Of a stretch of DNA of 64,000 bases, positions 1 through 12,712 are shown piece after piece. Below the pieces are notes generated by a model. It searched no databases. It saw only the letters and a list, made by a program, of their open reading frames with translations, and had not been told where the DNA came from. A program made the position numbers and the translations under genes. Position 1 is the first letter of the stretch. Each line of letters opens with the position of its first letter. This stretch comes from Liolophura sinensis (lineage: Eukaryota; Mollusca; Polyplacophora; Chitonida; Chitonidae). The stretch is taken from the NCBI RefSeq assembly GCF_032854445.1, contig NC_088295.1, forward strand, positions 63,099,249 to 63,163,248, written 5' to 3'.

Positions 1-2273
1 ATAGTCTTGGTCTATACTATGAGCTCATTCATAAAATATTCAGGAACAGGTTTTCCAGTCGTCGCTCTGTCTTAACTGCGGTAGTTATACCAAATATGTA
101 TAGCTTGTCATGAACAAAAGAAATCTGTCATTCGTGCTCATGATAGGAACGACCCCTTTGTTAAAGCCAAAATTACATGCAGTAAATGATTTTGACAAGG
201 ACACATATGACGCATGTTGGCGGAGGGGTTGCATGGCGGGGCGAGGTTGAGGGAATAGCACGAACAGCACGACCCCGGAGTCTCCCAAAAATGCGGTCCA
301 TATTGCGTGTCCAAAGGTCAGATAAGGCGGAATCCATGTTGGATGGTTTTGGTGGTTTGCTTAAGACATTACTAATTGACGGGTGTTGACCTTCTCTAAT
401 ATAACTGCCCGAGGGTCACTCTGTAACATCAGCCTAGAACTCCCTCTTCCTTACAACAGAATCTAAAAAAGCATGTTGGCAGTTTAACTTTCCATTAACT
501 TCACCGCAAACAGCAATAATGGCGTCGTTTATGAAACCCATTACAGGCCCACTGTGTTATGACTGCACTTCATTCATTTTGCATGATATTTAACCATGGT
601 ACATGCTGTGGTTATTGGGTTTCCTTTAACGCATGACATAGCTGAGAACCAGCGCAATGCAACTTGTGTATGGTTGTGTTTTGGTGACGGATAATGTAGG
701 GTTTCCATCAATGCAGGATTGTGTCTGGCTGTTCGCCACTTAACAGTAATGAACCAAAGGACTGATACATAGATTAGCGCCGGACAATTTACTCTTGTTC
801 CCTTTAAGTGACACCCGATGAATGACAAACATCCTATGCTCAGACTCACGATTTTGTTTTGATAAAACTTTATTTTCAATGAAAATGTGGGGTGGGCTGG
901 GCTTTTTCAAGACATTCGTGTTGTCTGTGTTTGAAATACTCTGAATTAGTACAAAGTAGATGTACGCAGGTCACAGCTTCTATTAAGACGTCATATTGCC
1001 CGAATATATAGAATATTAAGGCGGCCTTGGGGGCTCAACCAATCAAGCATATGCTTTTACACCCATGAAGTAAAGTCATTTTGAACCAAATACTGTTATG
1101 GAATTACGTAAAAACAAATAAGTGTTAACGACAGACCTGGCAATAAAACAAACATAAATCACAAAGAAGATAACTTTCTAGCTTAAGACCCATCCCCTTG
1201 TGGCTTTCTGACTTAATCTGTCACTAGCTGATGTTTCTTAGACTCTAGAGCAAGCAAAAGACTCTTTCTGACACATGCAAATGGCCTGCTTATTTCTTCA
1301 CCGTTAAGCTCCATAACTGTGTGCAATTATACTTGTGCCCATTTGTGACGTGTACATGAACGTCTAATGTTTGAAACAACTTACAAATACCTGTGATACA
1401 ACATTAGGTATAAATTACTTTAATTAGTTAGCCCAAGTGCAGGCAAAAGTGGACATTTTGCTGTAAGAAAAAGAAACTGTGCATGTTAAAGCCGTTACAG
1501 CCAATGGGCTTCGTTTCCCGGGGAAAATCATTCGATCAAGGGTGTGCAGTCTATTGTTCATTCCAACCTTCGAGGTGGCGATTTATGGGCAAACTGGAAA
1601 CGTATTACTCATGGGTTACAAGAGAACAATGGTCAGTCCAGCTGGGACCTGAGTCGCCATTGCGCGGAAAAAGGAAGCAGAATGCATATACAATTATTAC
1701 ATGTTTTAATATATGATAGATGACAGTGTATCCGGCAGGATATAATATATATTATATATATATATAATATAACATATAATTTCCATTATCATTTTGAAGT
1801 ATGGACTTATCGACTACAAGAAGTCGATTACAAGCGGAATAAATTCTGTAAATTTTCGGCTATAATCGTTTAAAAGTTCCATGCATTTCGTTTTTGTTGA
1901 ACTCGCTCAGTTGCGAACGAGACTGTGCGTTTAGCACCCGCGCGGCATCGTGTAATTTGAGTTGGGCTTCAGAAGTCCCCGATCTTGTGTGAAGTGAATG
2001 GAATCAGGACTCTACCCGTTGTTAATCAGTCTCAAGAGACTTTCTCTTTGGCAAAAGCATTCATTTTAAGTCAACACATAATGTCTTCCTTTCACTTTAA
2101 AGAATAAGACGGTGCTCTTCTCTTCTGAGGTCAAAATACTTCTTAAAGCTCCAAAGAGATGTGATGGATATGTTGGCATACGGTGCAATGGCAAAGAGAG
2201 TTTTAGTGCAGCTTGTTAAGCGAACCTTCTCAAAGATTCGCTGTCAGCTTAGTCGACCTCTTGTCGCCTTGTC
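1..2273. other. No gene recognised
   Basis: Upstream flank of the plus-strand signal-peptide exon. It contains an AT microsatellite (1.74 kb) and short chance ORFs. A GC-richer patch near 1900-1990 has CACCCGCGCGGCATCG. No promoter elements could be assigned. Confidence 0.4.
1739..1782. repeat. AT-rich microsatellite
   Basis: (TA)n interrupted by AAT units, about 44 bp. Confidence 0.9.
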
Positions 2274-2421
2274 ATGAATTGTTCATGTTTCATTTGGCAC
2301 CTTTTGTTTGCCATTATATTACTTTCGCCAAGACCTGTCAATCAGCCAGCGAGAGTGACGTGTTTCTTTCTTTTAACAGGTAGATGCAAAGGATCATGGG
2401 CCATCCACGCTTGTTTAGGAG
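2274..2421 (+). CDS. Candidate exon 1 (signal peptide) of a plus-strand secreted peptide precursor
   Basis: An ATG at 2274 opens a 49-codon frame that runs without a stop to a strong donor, GGAG|GTAAGT, at 2421/2422, leaving one base of a split codon (phase 1). The N-terminus is signal-peptide-like: a short polar start (MNCSC), a hydrophobic core (FIWHLLFAIILLS), then Pro/Asn/Gln-rich sequence. A second hydrophobic patch and four cysteines follow. The phase fits the acceptor at 7715 and would rebuild a Gly codon before Asn-Gly-Lys-Arg. Caveat: an acceptor-like site (pyrimidine tract plus AACAG at 2379) lies inside the frame, so the true exon could be only the last 42 bases, with the signal peptide elsewhere. 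The pairing with exon 2 is inferred from phase and order. Confidence 0.38.
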
Positions 2422-2904
2422 GTAAGTAGTGGGCAGCGTAAGTCCAACCCCTAGGTGATCTACGGCAAGAGTCTCTATTGCAATTAACTAAGGCCTCCGT
2501 AGGCAAGACCACAGGCTTACTTACACTAAGGAGTAATGACAATATACTGAGTCTACTTTTACTGAATAACCTTTAGGTGGTGGATTTCCTGTGTGTTTTA
2601 ATTAGCATTTAAATGTAAGTTAAAACTTTGTTAGCTCATATAAGAAGACAAATCAACTATTTATTCTACATTTTGTTTTAAAAGCGGTAATGTGATTCAT
2701 GCATATTCCTTAAGATGTTACTCAAATCACACGATGTTTAAAATGAAATTTCTTATTTGTAGTAGATACACCCGAATTTGTTCGCTAATTTATCAAAATT
2801 TAGCTTGTCTTAATAGCAGTTCTGTTTTACGCTAATTTTTTAGAGATTTTATTGAGAGACTACGTCTTTCATACATGTACGGGACCAAAAGATTCGGATT
2901 GAAC

Positions 2905-2980
2905 TTTCAAATCGATTGTCTGGAAAGCTCGCTATTTTATGACCACTTAGGTCGTAGGTTCGAATCTAGCTCCCGTTGAA
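2905..2980 (+). repeat. tRNA-like fragment, plus strand
   Basis: GTCGTAGGTTCGAATCTAGC near 2949 is a good B-box with a weak T-stem. The preceding 40 bases have no clear A-box. It lies in the proposed intron 1 of the plus-strand gene. Confidence 0.35.
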
Positions 2981-5900
2981 TCTATTTGTCAGGAGGGTTT
3001 TCAGTCACCTGCTACAACCATATTTAGTTGTTGCTACCTATTACGACTTGTCGCTCACAAGATCATTAGTAACAGATGCTCTCCATCTGTACCTGCACCT
3101 TGTCCAATCAAAATATTTTGATTTGTTAACTCTTCACTTCATTATTTACCATTTATGAACATGTATTATTTCGGATAAGTAAGCTACAATAGTCAGTATA
3201 GGGAGCGACTGGCTGATAGATTGGCTGACATTTGTGGGATTAATACTCGATAACGAGGTGAGAGGCTTTCCACACAGGGTTGGGCTGGTTTCCTGGGCAT
3301 ATATGCAAGACTTTTGACATGCTCTTCAGAACAGCGTAGAAACCTAATCAAATATGCACATAAATAAATGATATGATCTCTGTAAAATTTTATCTAAGAG
3401 TCTTGTTTGAATATTACTTCCACCTGAACGGTATTTGTTGACTACGATGAAATGAAAAAAATGTAATACTTGATGAAAACCCAACCGCTTCAACGGAGTA
3501 GAACTTATTTCCACCGTGACCAGGTGTAAGATTCTAGTTTTAACGAGATAATGCCCCTTGTGGCCAGATCTTTAATTCCCACATTCATAGTCACATGTTG
3601 GTGTAAAATACACAGCTACCTTTATGTCACACAAAAAAGAAACCAAATTGAACACTGCAGTCTGCCAAACGCCAATGGAATTCATTTGGACAGTAAATAC
3701 CTGCCCTTATATTTGAGGAGGTTTGTTTGCTCCTCGTATCTGCCCTCATTTACGCCTTCAACTTTACACGCCTCCTAATGTTTTTGTCAAACAGTATAAA
3801 AATAGGAGACAATGTTGTGGCGATTATAGGCTGTCCTAGAAACCATCTTGCAAAACCTTGTTGACGAACACAAATATTTCTGGTGATTTTTCCGTACTAG
3901 AGTCCTGGCCCACAATTTGAAGTAAGGTCATTGTTTAGAGCGAGATTTACATTATGATAAACACTAAATAATGCTGAAAAACATTTTTACGTTACCTCAT
4001 TCTACTGATAGGTCGAATGTTATGTAAAACAAATTTCCAAGAAAAAACTGATCTGATCTGGTATTTCGAAATGAACTTCGAAGTGAAAAAGGCATCTGCA
4101 TGTTTATGATCATGCCCTGGGTCAGAGTGCAATGACGGCACGGAATTCTTTACCCTTTTTTAAATTGATTTTAATTGCTTACAAAAAGCAATTTAAAGTG
4201 GTACATTACAGTGATGACTTATGGATCTTGACACTTCGAGCTTTTGAAGTTATGAGATCAAAAATTGACGAAATAATCCCAAAATCAAAAGCAGTGTTCA
4301 TATTTGTTTCGACTGCTTAAAGACATGAAGAAGAACTCCTGTTTAAACAAAGGGCTTATTCTGAACTTAAACAACAAGAAATAAAACCGGCTATATTTGT
4401 AACACAACCACTTTAAAGGTATAATTGTATTCAAGGCTATCCTCAAAGATGTTTTCCTTAACTGATTGCCCAAGGAACGGTAACTCTGATTCGGTAAATA
4501 ACTTGAAGCCAATCTTGTTGTGTGCCGGTTAAGGGTTTTTTTTTAAAACGAAAGTTGGAAAAATCGTCGAATTAAGGATATCTAAGCTCAAGTCGCCGTT
4601 GTTTTTAAGGGAGTCTTGTCAGTTGGTATTTTGTTGGAATCTGTGAAATATTGCAGTGTGAAGACCTGGTAAATGTCAATCCGTCACATGGCCTGTTAAC
4701 GAGGACATTGTAGCTATCATCCATTCTGCTCTGCCTAATTAGAGTTCAGATGCATAAATAGATTGTTGTTCTTTTTTCACGCCTACTCTCTACCCGTGCC
4801 ATTCGCATTCCCTACATTTGAAATGCTTTCGTGACTATTTGAGGGAAGAAACTTTCAATTCTCTGGCGGTTTCGAATTTATTATTTCTGTCACGAGGAAC
4901 TCTTCTGGGATTGCAGACAGAAACAGTCCGGGTGATTTTTTTTCTCACAAAAACGTTTCCATGCAGTAGTAGGCTGTCAAATTTTTTTGACGTCGTGGAT
5001 TTTTTTCCACGGGTATCCATCTCTCATTTCCAATCACTATGGGCCTGGGTGGTTGAGTTATATAAATAAGAGAAGAATGTACCCTATCGTATTAAACATA
5101 TACGTCAGGTTAGCAACTTCGTAAACAATTCAGCGTGTTGCCAACTCTTTTGTATAACGTTATACGTTTTAGCTGAGATTTTGTTTGTATTCTTAATCCG
5201 AGGTTTAATGTAGGTTGGTAATTGTTTGCAACAGATAAAACCTTCACGTCGTTTTCTTTATGCATGCTAAAACAAGCATTCAGAGAACAAAGATCTACAT
5301 TTTCTAGTAATGTAAGAACAAGCGTTACGATTTACAAACAAGCGTTCACAGTCCATTTTCTGCACTCATCCAATACGATTGCCACAGTTATCATTACAAC
5401 ACGTCTAATTGGATCCCTTGCTGTAAAACTAATTGGCATAAATGAAATCTGTTATATTAGTCCCCCTTTTACAAATATTACTGATATTCAACATAAAGCG
5501 CTATTTAATCTGTTGCGCGCCATATCGGGGATTGATGTAACACAAGACAACAAAACAACACGCTCAAAGTTATTGATCAGACAGGTTGAACTACATGCAC
5601 GAACACAGCTTATTGATTATACATTAATCAATACGCTGTGATTGTCTCATGTTTCAGGCTATTGCCTTTCCTGCTGTAAGTGAAACTATCGCTTCAGTAC
5701 CCACGTTCGCCAGACCAGATATTTTTTGTCGTTGTTTTCATTGATTTAAAATACAGTTGACCTTGAGCAGTTTTAAAAATAGTTTACGTGTAATTGCCAA
5801 AATACGTGGCTCAGGTATGAATTTCGATTATTTTTAGAAATGACCCCTAAAGATATAATATGGATAATGCTGTAAGCAGTAAATAGGCTTATTTTTTGGT

Positions 5901-6287
5901 TCAGGTTTCACTGGAAATCCCTATTGATAAGATATACAATGGCAGGCAACATTTTTCTTCTCTTCTGTGCTTTTACAACTGTAGCAACAAAGCCCAATTT
6001 ACATTTTGCACCAGTAGCGTAATGTCTAGCATGACCTTGTCAGACCTTCTCGATGTAGAACAATAGCGTTGATGCTTTGGTAATTGCACAGCACAGAATT
6101 TGCTAATTGTTAAGAGTATCGATTAAACGAAAAAAATGTAAAACGCGAGAGCATTGTAAAAATGCCCCTCCCCCCGCCCCAACCTCCTCCAGTCATTAAC
6201 AGAATCATTCCTAGAATTATTTTCCATCCTAGAAAAATCTCACGCTACCATCGGGACAATGTTCAAAACCATAATGCACATTGACAG

Positions 6288-6488
6288 TATATTTATTTAT
6301 TTATATCTGATTGGTATTTTACGCGGAACTCAAGAATATTTCACTTATTCGACGGCGGTCAGCATTATGGCAGTAGGAGACCCAAGACAATTTGTAGTTT
6401 GCTACCAGACCTTCATCACAGCCGCTGCATTGGTGAGAAACTCCCGAGTCAATTCGCCGCTCTGGCACGCTAACCTCTTTGCCCCAGA
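6288..6488 (-). mobile_element. Type A SINE, minus orientation, adjoining a C-run
   Basis: Minus-strand copy: A-box side lost, B-box region near 6440, tail TTATTTATTTATATCTGATT at the left. A run of 11 C followed by CCACCCCCCACCCCC (6489-6514) abuts its 5' side. On the minus strand that run is G-rich and could form quadruplex. Confidence 0.7.
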
Positions 6489-7350
6489 CCCCCCCCCCCC
6501 CACCCCCCACCCCCGCTCATGGACCATAGGGAACTTGTCTATTTTAGGTTTGGATTTATTGTCCTAACGTTAACTTAAACGACAAGGGCTTGTTAACCCA
6601 AACCTTCTTTCTCAAGAGACTTTTCACTGGTTAATTAGACGTCCATAATGACCAGATCAGCCATCTCGTAACAAAAATTCGTTTCGTAAAACAAGCTCTG
6701 AATACACTTTATTTGCATAAATGAGCAGGTTTCGAAATAACGCCTTCTGCTGCGGTTTTGTTCATTTTTGACGTGCGTGCGAAATTGCAGAAAGAAAAAC
6801 AATTGCATGACACGTTACAACAAAAGTATCTGTTGATTTCCAGTTAAAGGTCTACGTTGTTTTCTTCCCTAAAAACGGACAGGCCTTTATTCGCAGAACG
6901 AAGGGAAGTCTGGCAGTTTCAAGACCTCGGTACACCCAAAGCTTCACGAACACAATTTCCCTGTGCACAGACTGGGCTGAAAGACAGATTCAGAATATTG
7001 TCATGTTTGCGATTATTTACGTGAAATACATAAACCATACGGGCAACGTCCGATTACAATAAATTAGTTAGTAATTACTAGATTATAGGCGAGAAGGTAT
7101 TTGTATTTAAATACACAAGATAAAAACACAAATGTAAAAAATACTAATATATGAAATGCTCTGTTGCCTAAAGCGGAAACGATGTACAGAAGATGTTTTG
7201 CTTGTAGTAGGCTTTCAGCTTGGAAGCCTACTGGATAGGTGTAAACCGTGGGATAACTTATACCGCGCAATGGCGATTAGTACACAGCTTTACCAGTTTG
7301 GCCACATAACGCCATCACAAAGGCAAAAATAAACAATGGAATACACAACT

Positions 7351-7371
7351 TTCACCCAAATTACTTTAGGC
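7351..7371. repeat. 21-bp block shared with 30442-30462
   Basis: TTCACCCAAATTACTTTAGG plus the next C are identical at 7351-7371 and 30442-30462. In both places GTTCCCC follows within 30 bp. One copy is 340 bp upstream of exon 2 of the plus-strand gene; the other is in intron 2 of the proposed minus-strand gene. Confidence 0.75.
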
Positions 7372-7714
7372 TGGAAAGGTTCCCCATGCACTGGATAATA
7401 AAAGGGTATATTTTGGTAAATACGATAGTACCGAGGAGAGGGTGAGAACAAATACATGGAATATTTGTACCGTTTCATTTGTATCAATGTGCGTTCATCC
7501 GGTTTGTCTAGGAACCGGAAATTTGGCAACACGCCCGGGGAAATTCAATCAGAAGTTCACATGGTTGCGTTGGGTTTATTGATATTTGCTCTTCAACAGA
7601 TGTGTGATATAATTGTGTTTTTGAAACACACAGTCGAGATTCACTTCATTCAGTCATCAGATAAAGTATGAAATATGCGTATTAAAACAATGCTCCCTGA
7701 TTTATCTTACTCAG

Positions 7715-7905
7715 GTAACGGCAAACGATCACCGCCCCTCGAACCCACGTTACAAAACAGCATATTCTTCAAGCGCCTTCGAGATTTCCAGCGGTATAAG
7801 GATGAGTTGAATCCGGCGGGTCTGACGAATGCAGGACGCATTCCCGACCCAAACTCCGACGTTCTATCAACTGAAAAGAAAATCCAAGAGGTTTTATTCG
7901 ACTTG
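7715..7905 (+). CDS. Candidate exon 2 of the plus-strand peptide precursor (KR-site plus basic helix)
   Basis: The exon is bounded by an acceptor (TTATCTTACTCAG at 7714) and a donor (GACTTG|GTGAGT at 7905/7906). It enters in phase 1, leaves in phase 0 and encodes 63 open codons without cysteine. It begins Asn-Gly-Lys-Arg-Ser, a typical prohormone-convertase site a few residues after the exon 1 join. A basic amphipathic segment (FFKRLRDF, FQRYKDELNPAG) follows, then a Gly/Pro/Asn linker and a helix (STEKKIQEVLFDL) that reaches the exon end. Phases, KRS opening, Asn-Pro motif and terminal helix all recur in the minus-strand exon at 31228-30996. I do not recognise the family. It is probably a secreted regulatory peptide, but the function is inference. 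Confidence 0.5.
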
Positions 7906-8050
7906 GTGAGTGTCACATTCGACTGTCATATAAAGGTCAACATTTTTTACACGCTTCATAACGAAATGTGATTTTCAAAACATGATTACACGCGACATTG
8001 TACGGTTTAAACCACCCGGAGTTCGTGAAATTCTTACTGGTCTTCAATAG

Positions 8051-8110
8051 ATCTATGTCAATTTCCTTAACGATAGGGTTAAAACAGAGTCACACATATT
8101 GCTCCACTAG
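8051..8110 (+). CDS. Candidate terminal exon 3 of the plus-strand peptide precursor
   Basis: After a 145-base intron, an acceptor (ACTGGTCTTCAATAG at 8050) opens in phase 0, as the exon 2 donor requires. It gives 19 codons and a TAG stop at 8108-8110. A possible branch site (TTCTTAC) lies about 20 bases before the acceptor, and AATAAA lies 100 bases after the stop. The residues continue the exon 2 helix (IYVNFLNDRVK, then TESHILLH). The aromatic at position 5, followed by Leu, aligns without gaps with VVQSWIEAQLD in the proposed minus-strand third exon. There is no glycine-plus-basic amidation signal, so the C-terminus would be free. With exons 1 and 2 the precursor would be 132 residues. Confidence 0.4.
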   Translation: MYVNFLNDRVKTESHILLH

Positions 8111-8210
8111 AAAATATCCAAAGTATAAGACGGGAAAGCAAAGGCAATCCAAGGCAATCCCTTGAACGCCTCCGTTAAAGTGGTGACGATTATGAATCTT
8201 ACAATGTAAA

Positions 8211-8216
8211 AATAAA
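8211..8216 (+). promoter_or_regulatory. Candidate polyadenylation signal of the plus-strand peptide gene
   Basis: A canonical AATAAA lies 100 bases downstream of the TAG at 8108-8110, which is a normal 3' UTR length for a small peptide gene. AATAAA is common in AT-rich DNA, so the support comes from its position. Confidence 0.35.
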
Positions 8217-9295
8217 ATTAGCAAATTTGCCACCATTCCTTTCCATTCAAATACAGCGCGTCCATGCGTGTCGAAGCGTCTTGTAGACCAATGACAGTAA
8301 TATATTGCTTTTAACATCACTACATATATTTTTTGTCTTTAACTAATTTTGCTTATTCCATGGTGCTGGGTGGAGGGGGGGGGGGTGATTTTTAACTGTT
8401 CACACATTTACATTAACAGTTACAATTAAACCTTAACTAAGCTAAACTGACGAGAGACCGTATTTCACCAGTTATGTGTGACCATTTCCCAACTATCACA
8501 CTGCGGTCGCTTCTGCGGTTTTACTCTCTGTGATGCATCCTTTTACATTCAGTAGATTGATCTTGTCTTGGCTGATTTTGAAATTATTGAACAGCCTACC
8601 GTCTACGTTTATGTAGATTTCAGATTCTGTCTTATTTGACATAAGGAAAGTTGAAAAATTGCTGATACCCACTTAAATCGTATCTAGTAGACAATATAGG
8701 ACTAAACTGTTGGGTATGACGTCAAACCACCAGCATACAGATATACACTACGGGCCTTACCTTTGGTCGCTTACTAGACCTGAAGTACCTCGCGCTTACA
8801 GCCCGCCGAATAGCTTCTCTGGGAATGGCTAATACGTAGAACCAATCTACATCGTCGTTTCAAAACACATATGTGTGAATAATTCCATTTCTCGTGATAC
8901 AAAAACCAGAATTCGATTGGATGAACAGGTTGGGTATAAGCTTTATGTAACATATAGTAAGTTACAATTCAGTCTAAGGAGTGACAACTACATCTGACAC
9001 CGGTGAACTGTGCTCATATTTCGTACAACCACGTCTGTCTCATGTCATTATTTAAAGTAGGGAATCACGTGACAGAAGAATTCAAACAGGCACTACTTGA
9101 AGTTGCCGTACTATTATATTTCAAGCTCGTTTAGGAAAAACTCTTTTGCGTTTTATGACAGTAAAACTCAATGAGTCCCATTAACGGGATTGTGTATCTC
9201 CAGACTGATTGTTGAAGCGCTGGTTGTGTGCAATAACATTTTATATGTGTATACATGTAGGAAAAGTATATAATAAAATATCCATACTGCTGGTA

Positions 9296-9352
9296 TGTCC
9301 TTGAGTATATTCTTGAGTATGGCGTGAAACACCAATTAAATCAATAAATAAA
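9296..9352 (+). mobile_element. Type A SINE 3' tail fragment
   Basis: Contains TATTCTTGAGTATGGCGTGA and AACACCAATTAAATC followed by AATAAATAAA; only the conserved 3' end is left. Confidence 0.6.
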
Positions 9353-10954
9353 GTATACAATAAATAGGTTCCCGCAAAAATATATAATATTTTTTAGTTT
9401 CAGTGATTGGTTTTTTCGCGCGCCCCATTTATACGACAGGTCAACAGTCATGCTTTTATTTGCGGGCAGTTTTAATAACAGAGGTGCCATAATCAAATAT
9501 TGCCTCAGGAAACAACTCCTTGTAGACATAATGAGAATGTAGGCACCTCGATGATTTTCTTAAAGGTATTCCAAAAGTGGGACTTGCTCTTGCTTCAGTA
9601 CAAAATTTGAAAATTATACCTCGAAATATTGTAATTTTATGCGATGTCCTGCTGTGTTACTTTAACAGTTCCCATCTAAGTTACCGTTTTCTTTTTAGTC
9701 GATACTCTTGCCTTGCATAAATACAACGCGCAATTTTCGATATCGAGGGTATCTCAGCAGAATCGATAAACACACATACATCACTATAAAGTGTATTTCT
9801 GTATTTCCGAGTAATAATTTGGGTTTGGTGAAAAACAATCGCAAATTTGCGTTAATATCATATGTCTATTGAGGCTTTCAGAATGTATAAAGGTCAGTGC
9901 AATCATTTTGTCCTGAAATATAGATGACTAGATAAAGGAGCTTAAATGAAATGAGTGGAAAGAAAAATCCCGTTACCCTATATTGGCTTAGAAGTTAGAG
10001 TATATGTATGCTAGTCTAGGTAATACCTTGAGGCCAGCTCTTCTACCAGACACGCAAGCCGATTAACAGTGTGTGCAGGGAATTCCACGGAATTGTGGGT
10101 ATTACTGAGAAAATGCCTTTTTCAAACACCTTGTCTCTCCAGACTGGTACAGTTTAGAGCAAAAAAGAACACTAAATAACAGTACCTTAAAAGTTCTTAT
10201 GGCGTCTATCAACATTAATTCTTTCAAAATCAATCAGAAAAAGTCTTCTGTAGTTATTTCTATGAAGACACTTCAGTGACAATTGGAAGAAAAGAAAAGG
10301 AATTATCTCAATATTGCTTTCGACCTGGTCTGTCTTAAACCATATAAGATGCCCATTTGCGAACTGCATTTGAATGTCATTGGAAGTCTAACTGAATGGA
10401 TAATGACGTCATGGTTGTGAAAACGGGCAATGTTTCGCATACTATCAAACAAAGGCGGCGAGATGGGAATTACGACCGCATAAAAAGAAGAGAGGGAGGG
10501 GACAGTTAATGACACAAAAAAGAAGCTTATAACATTAATGCAAATGTCCTAAGGCTGATTGTGTGTTTTTCTGAAAGATTGCTTGGATAAGCTTTCAGAA
10601 ACACTGTAATTGATATATCTGCCATTGTTTGCTGACTAGGATGTGATCAGGTTGACCGACCGGACACCTTTTAAGAGACACGTTTGTGTTGCGATCCTAT
10701 CTGAGATCGCCAAAGGGCAAGGCCATAATCCTGTAAATAAATGACGTCAAGATTGTCTCTCGTACAATGGTCAGTGCAGGGTTTACAGGGGTTACTGTAT
10801 CGCAAAGTTTGAATACAGTAAACATTGATTCCTGTGAGAACTGGTAAGAAAAGGAATAAACAGGTTTCTCCAATCCACCTATCATTCGAAGAGTATTTAT
10901 CATACTGATATTCATTGGTACACAAAGTTATATTCCTTATTTATATTGATGTAT

Positions 10955-11136
10955 GGGGCCTCCGTGGCCGAGCTTGCCAGCTTTCTGTCGCTGTCAGTTT
11001 AAGTTTAACTCTACGGACCTACATGGGAAGGTCTTCCAGCAACCTGTGGAAACCATTATTCTGGCCGCCGTTGTATATTGCCGTACACAATGTTCTTGTG
11101 TACGGCGTAAAACACCAATCAAATAAATAAATAAAT
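10955..11136 (+). mobile_element. Type A SINE with tRNA-like head and internal deletions
   Basis: Starts GGGGCCTCCGTGGCCGAGCT (A-box), degenerate B-box near 11000, tail GTACGGCGTAAAACACCAAT then (AAAT)n. It is shorter than the copies of about 245 bp. Confidence 0.8.
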
Positions 11137-11239
11137 GTTGCATGATGTATGTTCTTATGAAAATACTGATTACACCTATTCATAGCTGACAAATAACTAT
11201 TCCTCCTGCGTTCTATTACATTTGCAGGCACTCAAACAA

Positions 11240-11410
11240 TGGTTAACCAATCAGGCGAGCGGATTAGCTCTCCGCGATGACGCTGTGGCGGAGGACGATT
11301 GGTGAGCTCGCAACAGCTGTTCCAATGTATTTCATTGGCTGAAAAGGCTGTTGATGCCCCCATGGAAATAACTGGCAGAGTTGGATTGAACAGCTGTTTT
11401 ATGCGGAGGA
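11240..11410. promoter_or_regulatory. CCAAT/E-box cluster with a nested hairpin
   Basis: Within 100 bp there are CCAAT (about 11247), ATTGG (11298), CCAAT (11322) and ATTGG (11334), plus two CAGCTG E-boxes (about 11314 and 11391). GCGAGC at 11255 pairs with GCTCGC at 11306, and CTCCGC at 11270 pairs with GCGGAG at 11288. The region is GC-richer than its surroundings. It looks like an NF-Y-type promoter or enhancer, but no convincing first exon was found on either side. Confidence 0.35.
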
Positions 11411-12250
11411 TTACTTGCAAATACTGTTGTCAATTTATCAGCCTATACTTGTTTTAACTTTTGCTTTTAAAAAAAAAAACAGCTTCCAGTATTACAATTC
11501 TGAAGTAAAGACACATACGTGTTAATAGATTGCAACTGAATTTCTAGTTTTCACATTCAGCTGTTTCGTATGAAACGCACAGTTACTGTCAGCAGTTTGC
11601 TCTTTCTTTCACACATTTTAACGGAAATTATACGTGAGAAACTGCTATCACATAAGTGGAATAAGCCAGCAAATTATTACTACGCTCTATGCGTAAGAAA
11701 CCGCTTAACATATCGTTAGTATCGGACAACAAAATAATTCTAAGTTAAGATAGAAGTTTTATCTATATATGTACAGTATATAGCACAAGATTATATGTTT
11801 TCTTTTGTTTTGTATCTTTTGTGTAACTACATTTTCATCTCGGTCCAAATCATGATAGAGTTAACTTTTATGAAAGGCTTGGGTAAATTATATCCGTTAA
11901 TACTGAGGACCTTACATTTTATGTACACCTGTTTATATTAGGTGTACAGATTTGGCTACTTAGTGTATGTGCGTATTTACAGCCTATCTATGGAGTTGTG
12001 CTTCTTTAGTCTTGAAAGTTAGTAAGCTGTGTTTACGTGTCAAGGCGTACAAGAATAAGCAGTCATCCTTGCTTGATACCCAGCTTAGATATTGTTCAGA
12101 TCTGTTTGAAAATAATTCTGATATATTTTTCCTCTGAAAAAAAAATAATGCAAATAAAGACAATTTACCAGATTTAAAATTTTGCTTTTGTGCCGCAATT
12201 ACTTAAGGGACAACATGACAGCAACAATGTTGCATCTGATCTTGTGTTTC

Positions 12251-12336
12251 CTTCCACCACAATACTCGCCGCCATCGTATAAGTGAAATATTCTTGAATA
12301 TAGCGTAAAACACAAATATATAAGTAGAAAAATAAA
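12251..12336 (+). mobile_element. Type A SINE 3' fragment
   Basis: Shows TTCCACCACAATACTCGCCG and CGTATAAGTGAAATATTCTT, ending in degenerate AAAT repeats. Confidence 0.65.
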
Positions 12337-12639
12337 TCCGGTCTAGTATATTAGGATGGCCAGAGGGCTACGCTTTATACAAATTAGCCAGTCGGATCTT
12401 CTGTTTTCATGTATTTCGTTACAAATATTAATTAGCTTTCTTTCGTAAACAGAACCCAAAGAATTGCATGATGTTGGAAATTTTACCATGCAATTTGGTG
12501 ACAACATCTTTATGACTTCATTACTTGAACATTACTTGATTGGTTTAGTGGTTGGTAACACCAGATTGACGAATTTTTCACTTGTATGTCCCCCGTGAGG
12601 TTTGTGGGGGTAGAAAACCGGACAAAACCACTGCCAGTC

Positions 12640-12712
12640 GAGAGATGGATTCAAACACGCGACCCTACTGGTCAAGAATCTGATAAGCGTAGCCACCTAG
12701 CGCTAACGAGAG
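12640..12712 (-). repeat. tRNA-like SINE head or tRNA relic
   Basis: On the minus strand, CGCTAGGTGGCTACGCTTAT and GCGTGTTTGAATCCATCTCT have A-box and B-box character. No acceptor-stem pairing is evident. Confidence 0.45.

Larger units (their letters stand above)
2422..7714 (+). other. Putative intron 1 of the plus-strand peptide gene
   Basis: 5.3 kb of AT-rich DNA with a tRNA-like fragment, one type A SINE (6.3 kb) and a 139-codon open frame without a recognised domain (5222-5641). That frame follows an acceptor-like TTGCAACAG but lacks a convincing donor. Confidence 0.35.

Noticed and set aside
5222-5641. 139-codon plus-strand ORF as a gene
   Set aside because: No ATG at its start, no recognisable domain, no convincing splice donor, and AT-rich composition like the surrounding DNA.
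5939-6022. Signal-peptide-like ORF starting MAGNIFLLFCAF as exon 1 of the plus-strand peptide gene
   Set aside because: It has a good hydrophobic core but no phase-1 donor before its stop; the GTs present (GTAGCA, GTAGCG) are weak and in phase 0.
6319-6567. ORFs of 63-102 codons on both strands
   Set aside because: They are translations of a type A SINE and the adjoining C-run.
10671-10925. Minus-strand frame with two acceptor-like sites and a short terminal peptide
   Set aside because: The acceptors are followed by unremarkable short frames, and no upstream exon with matching phase was found.
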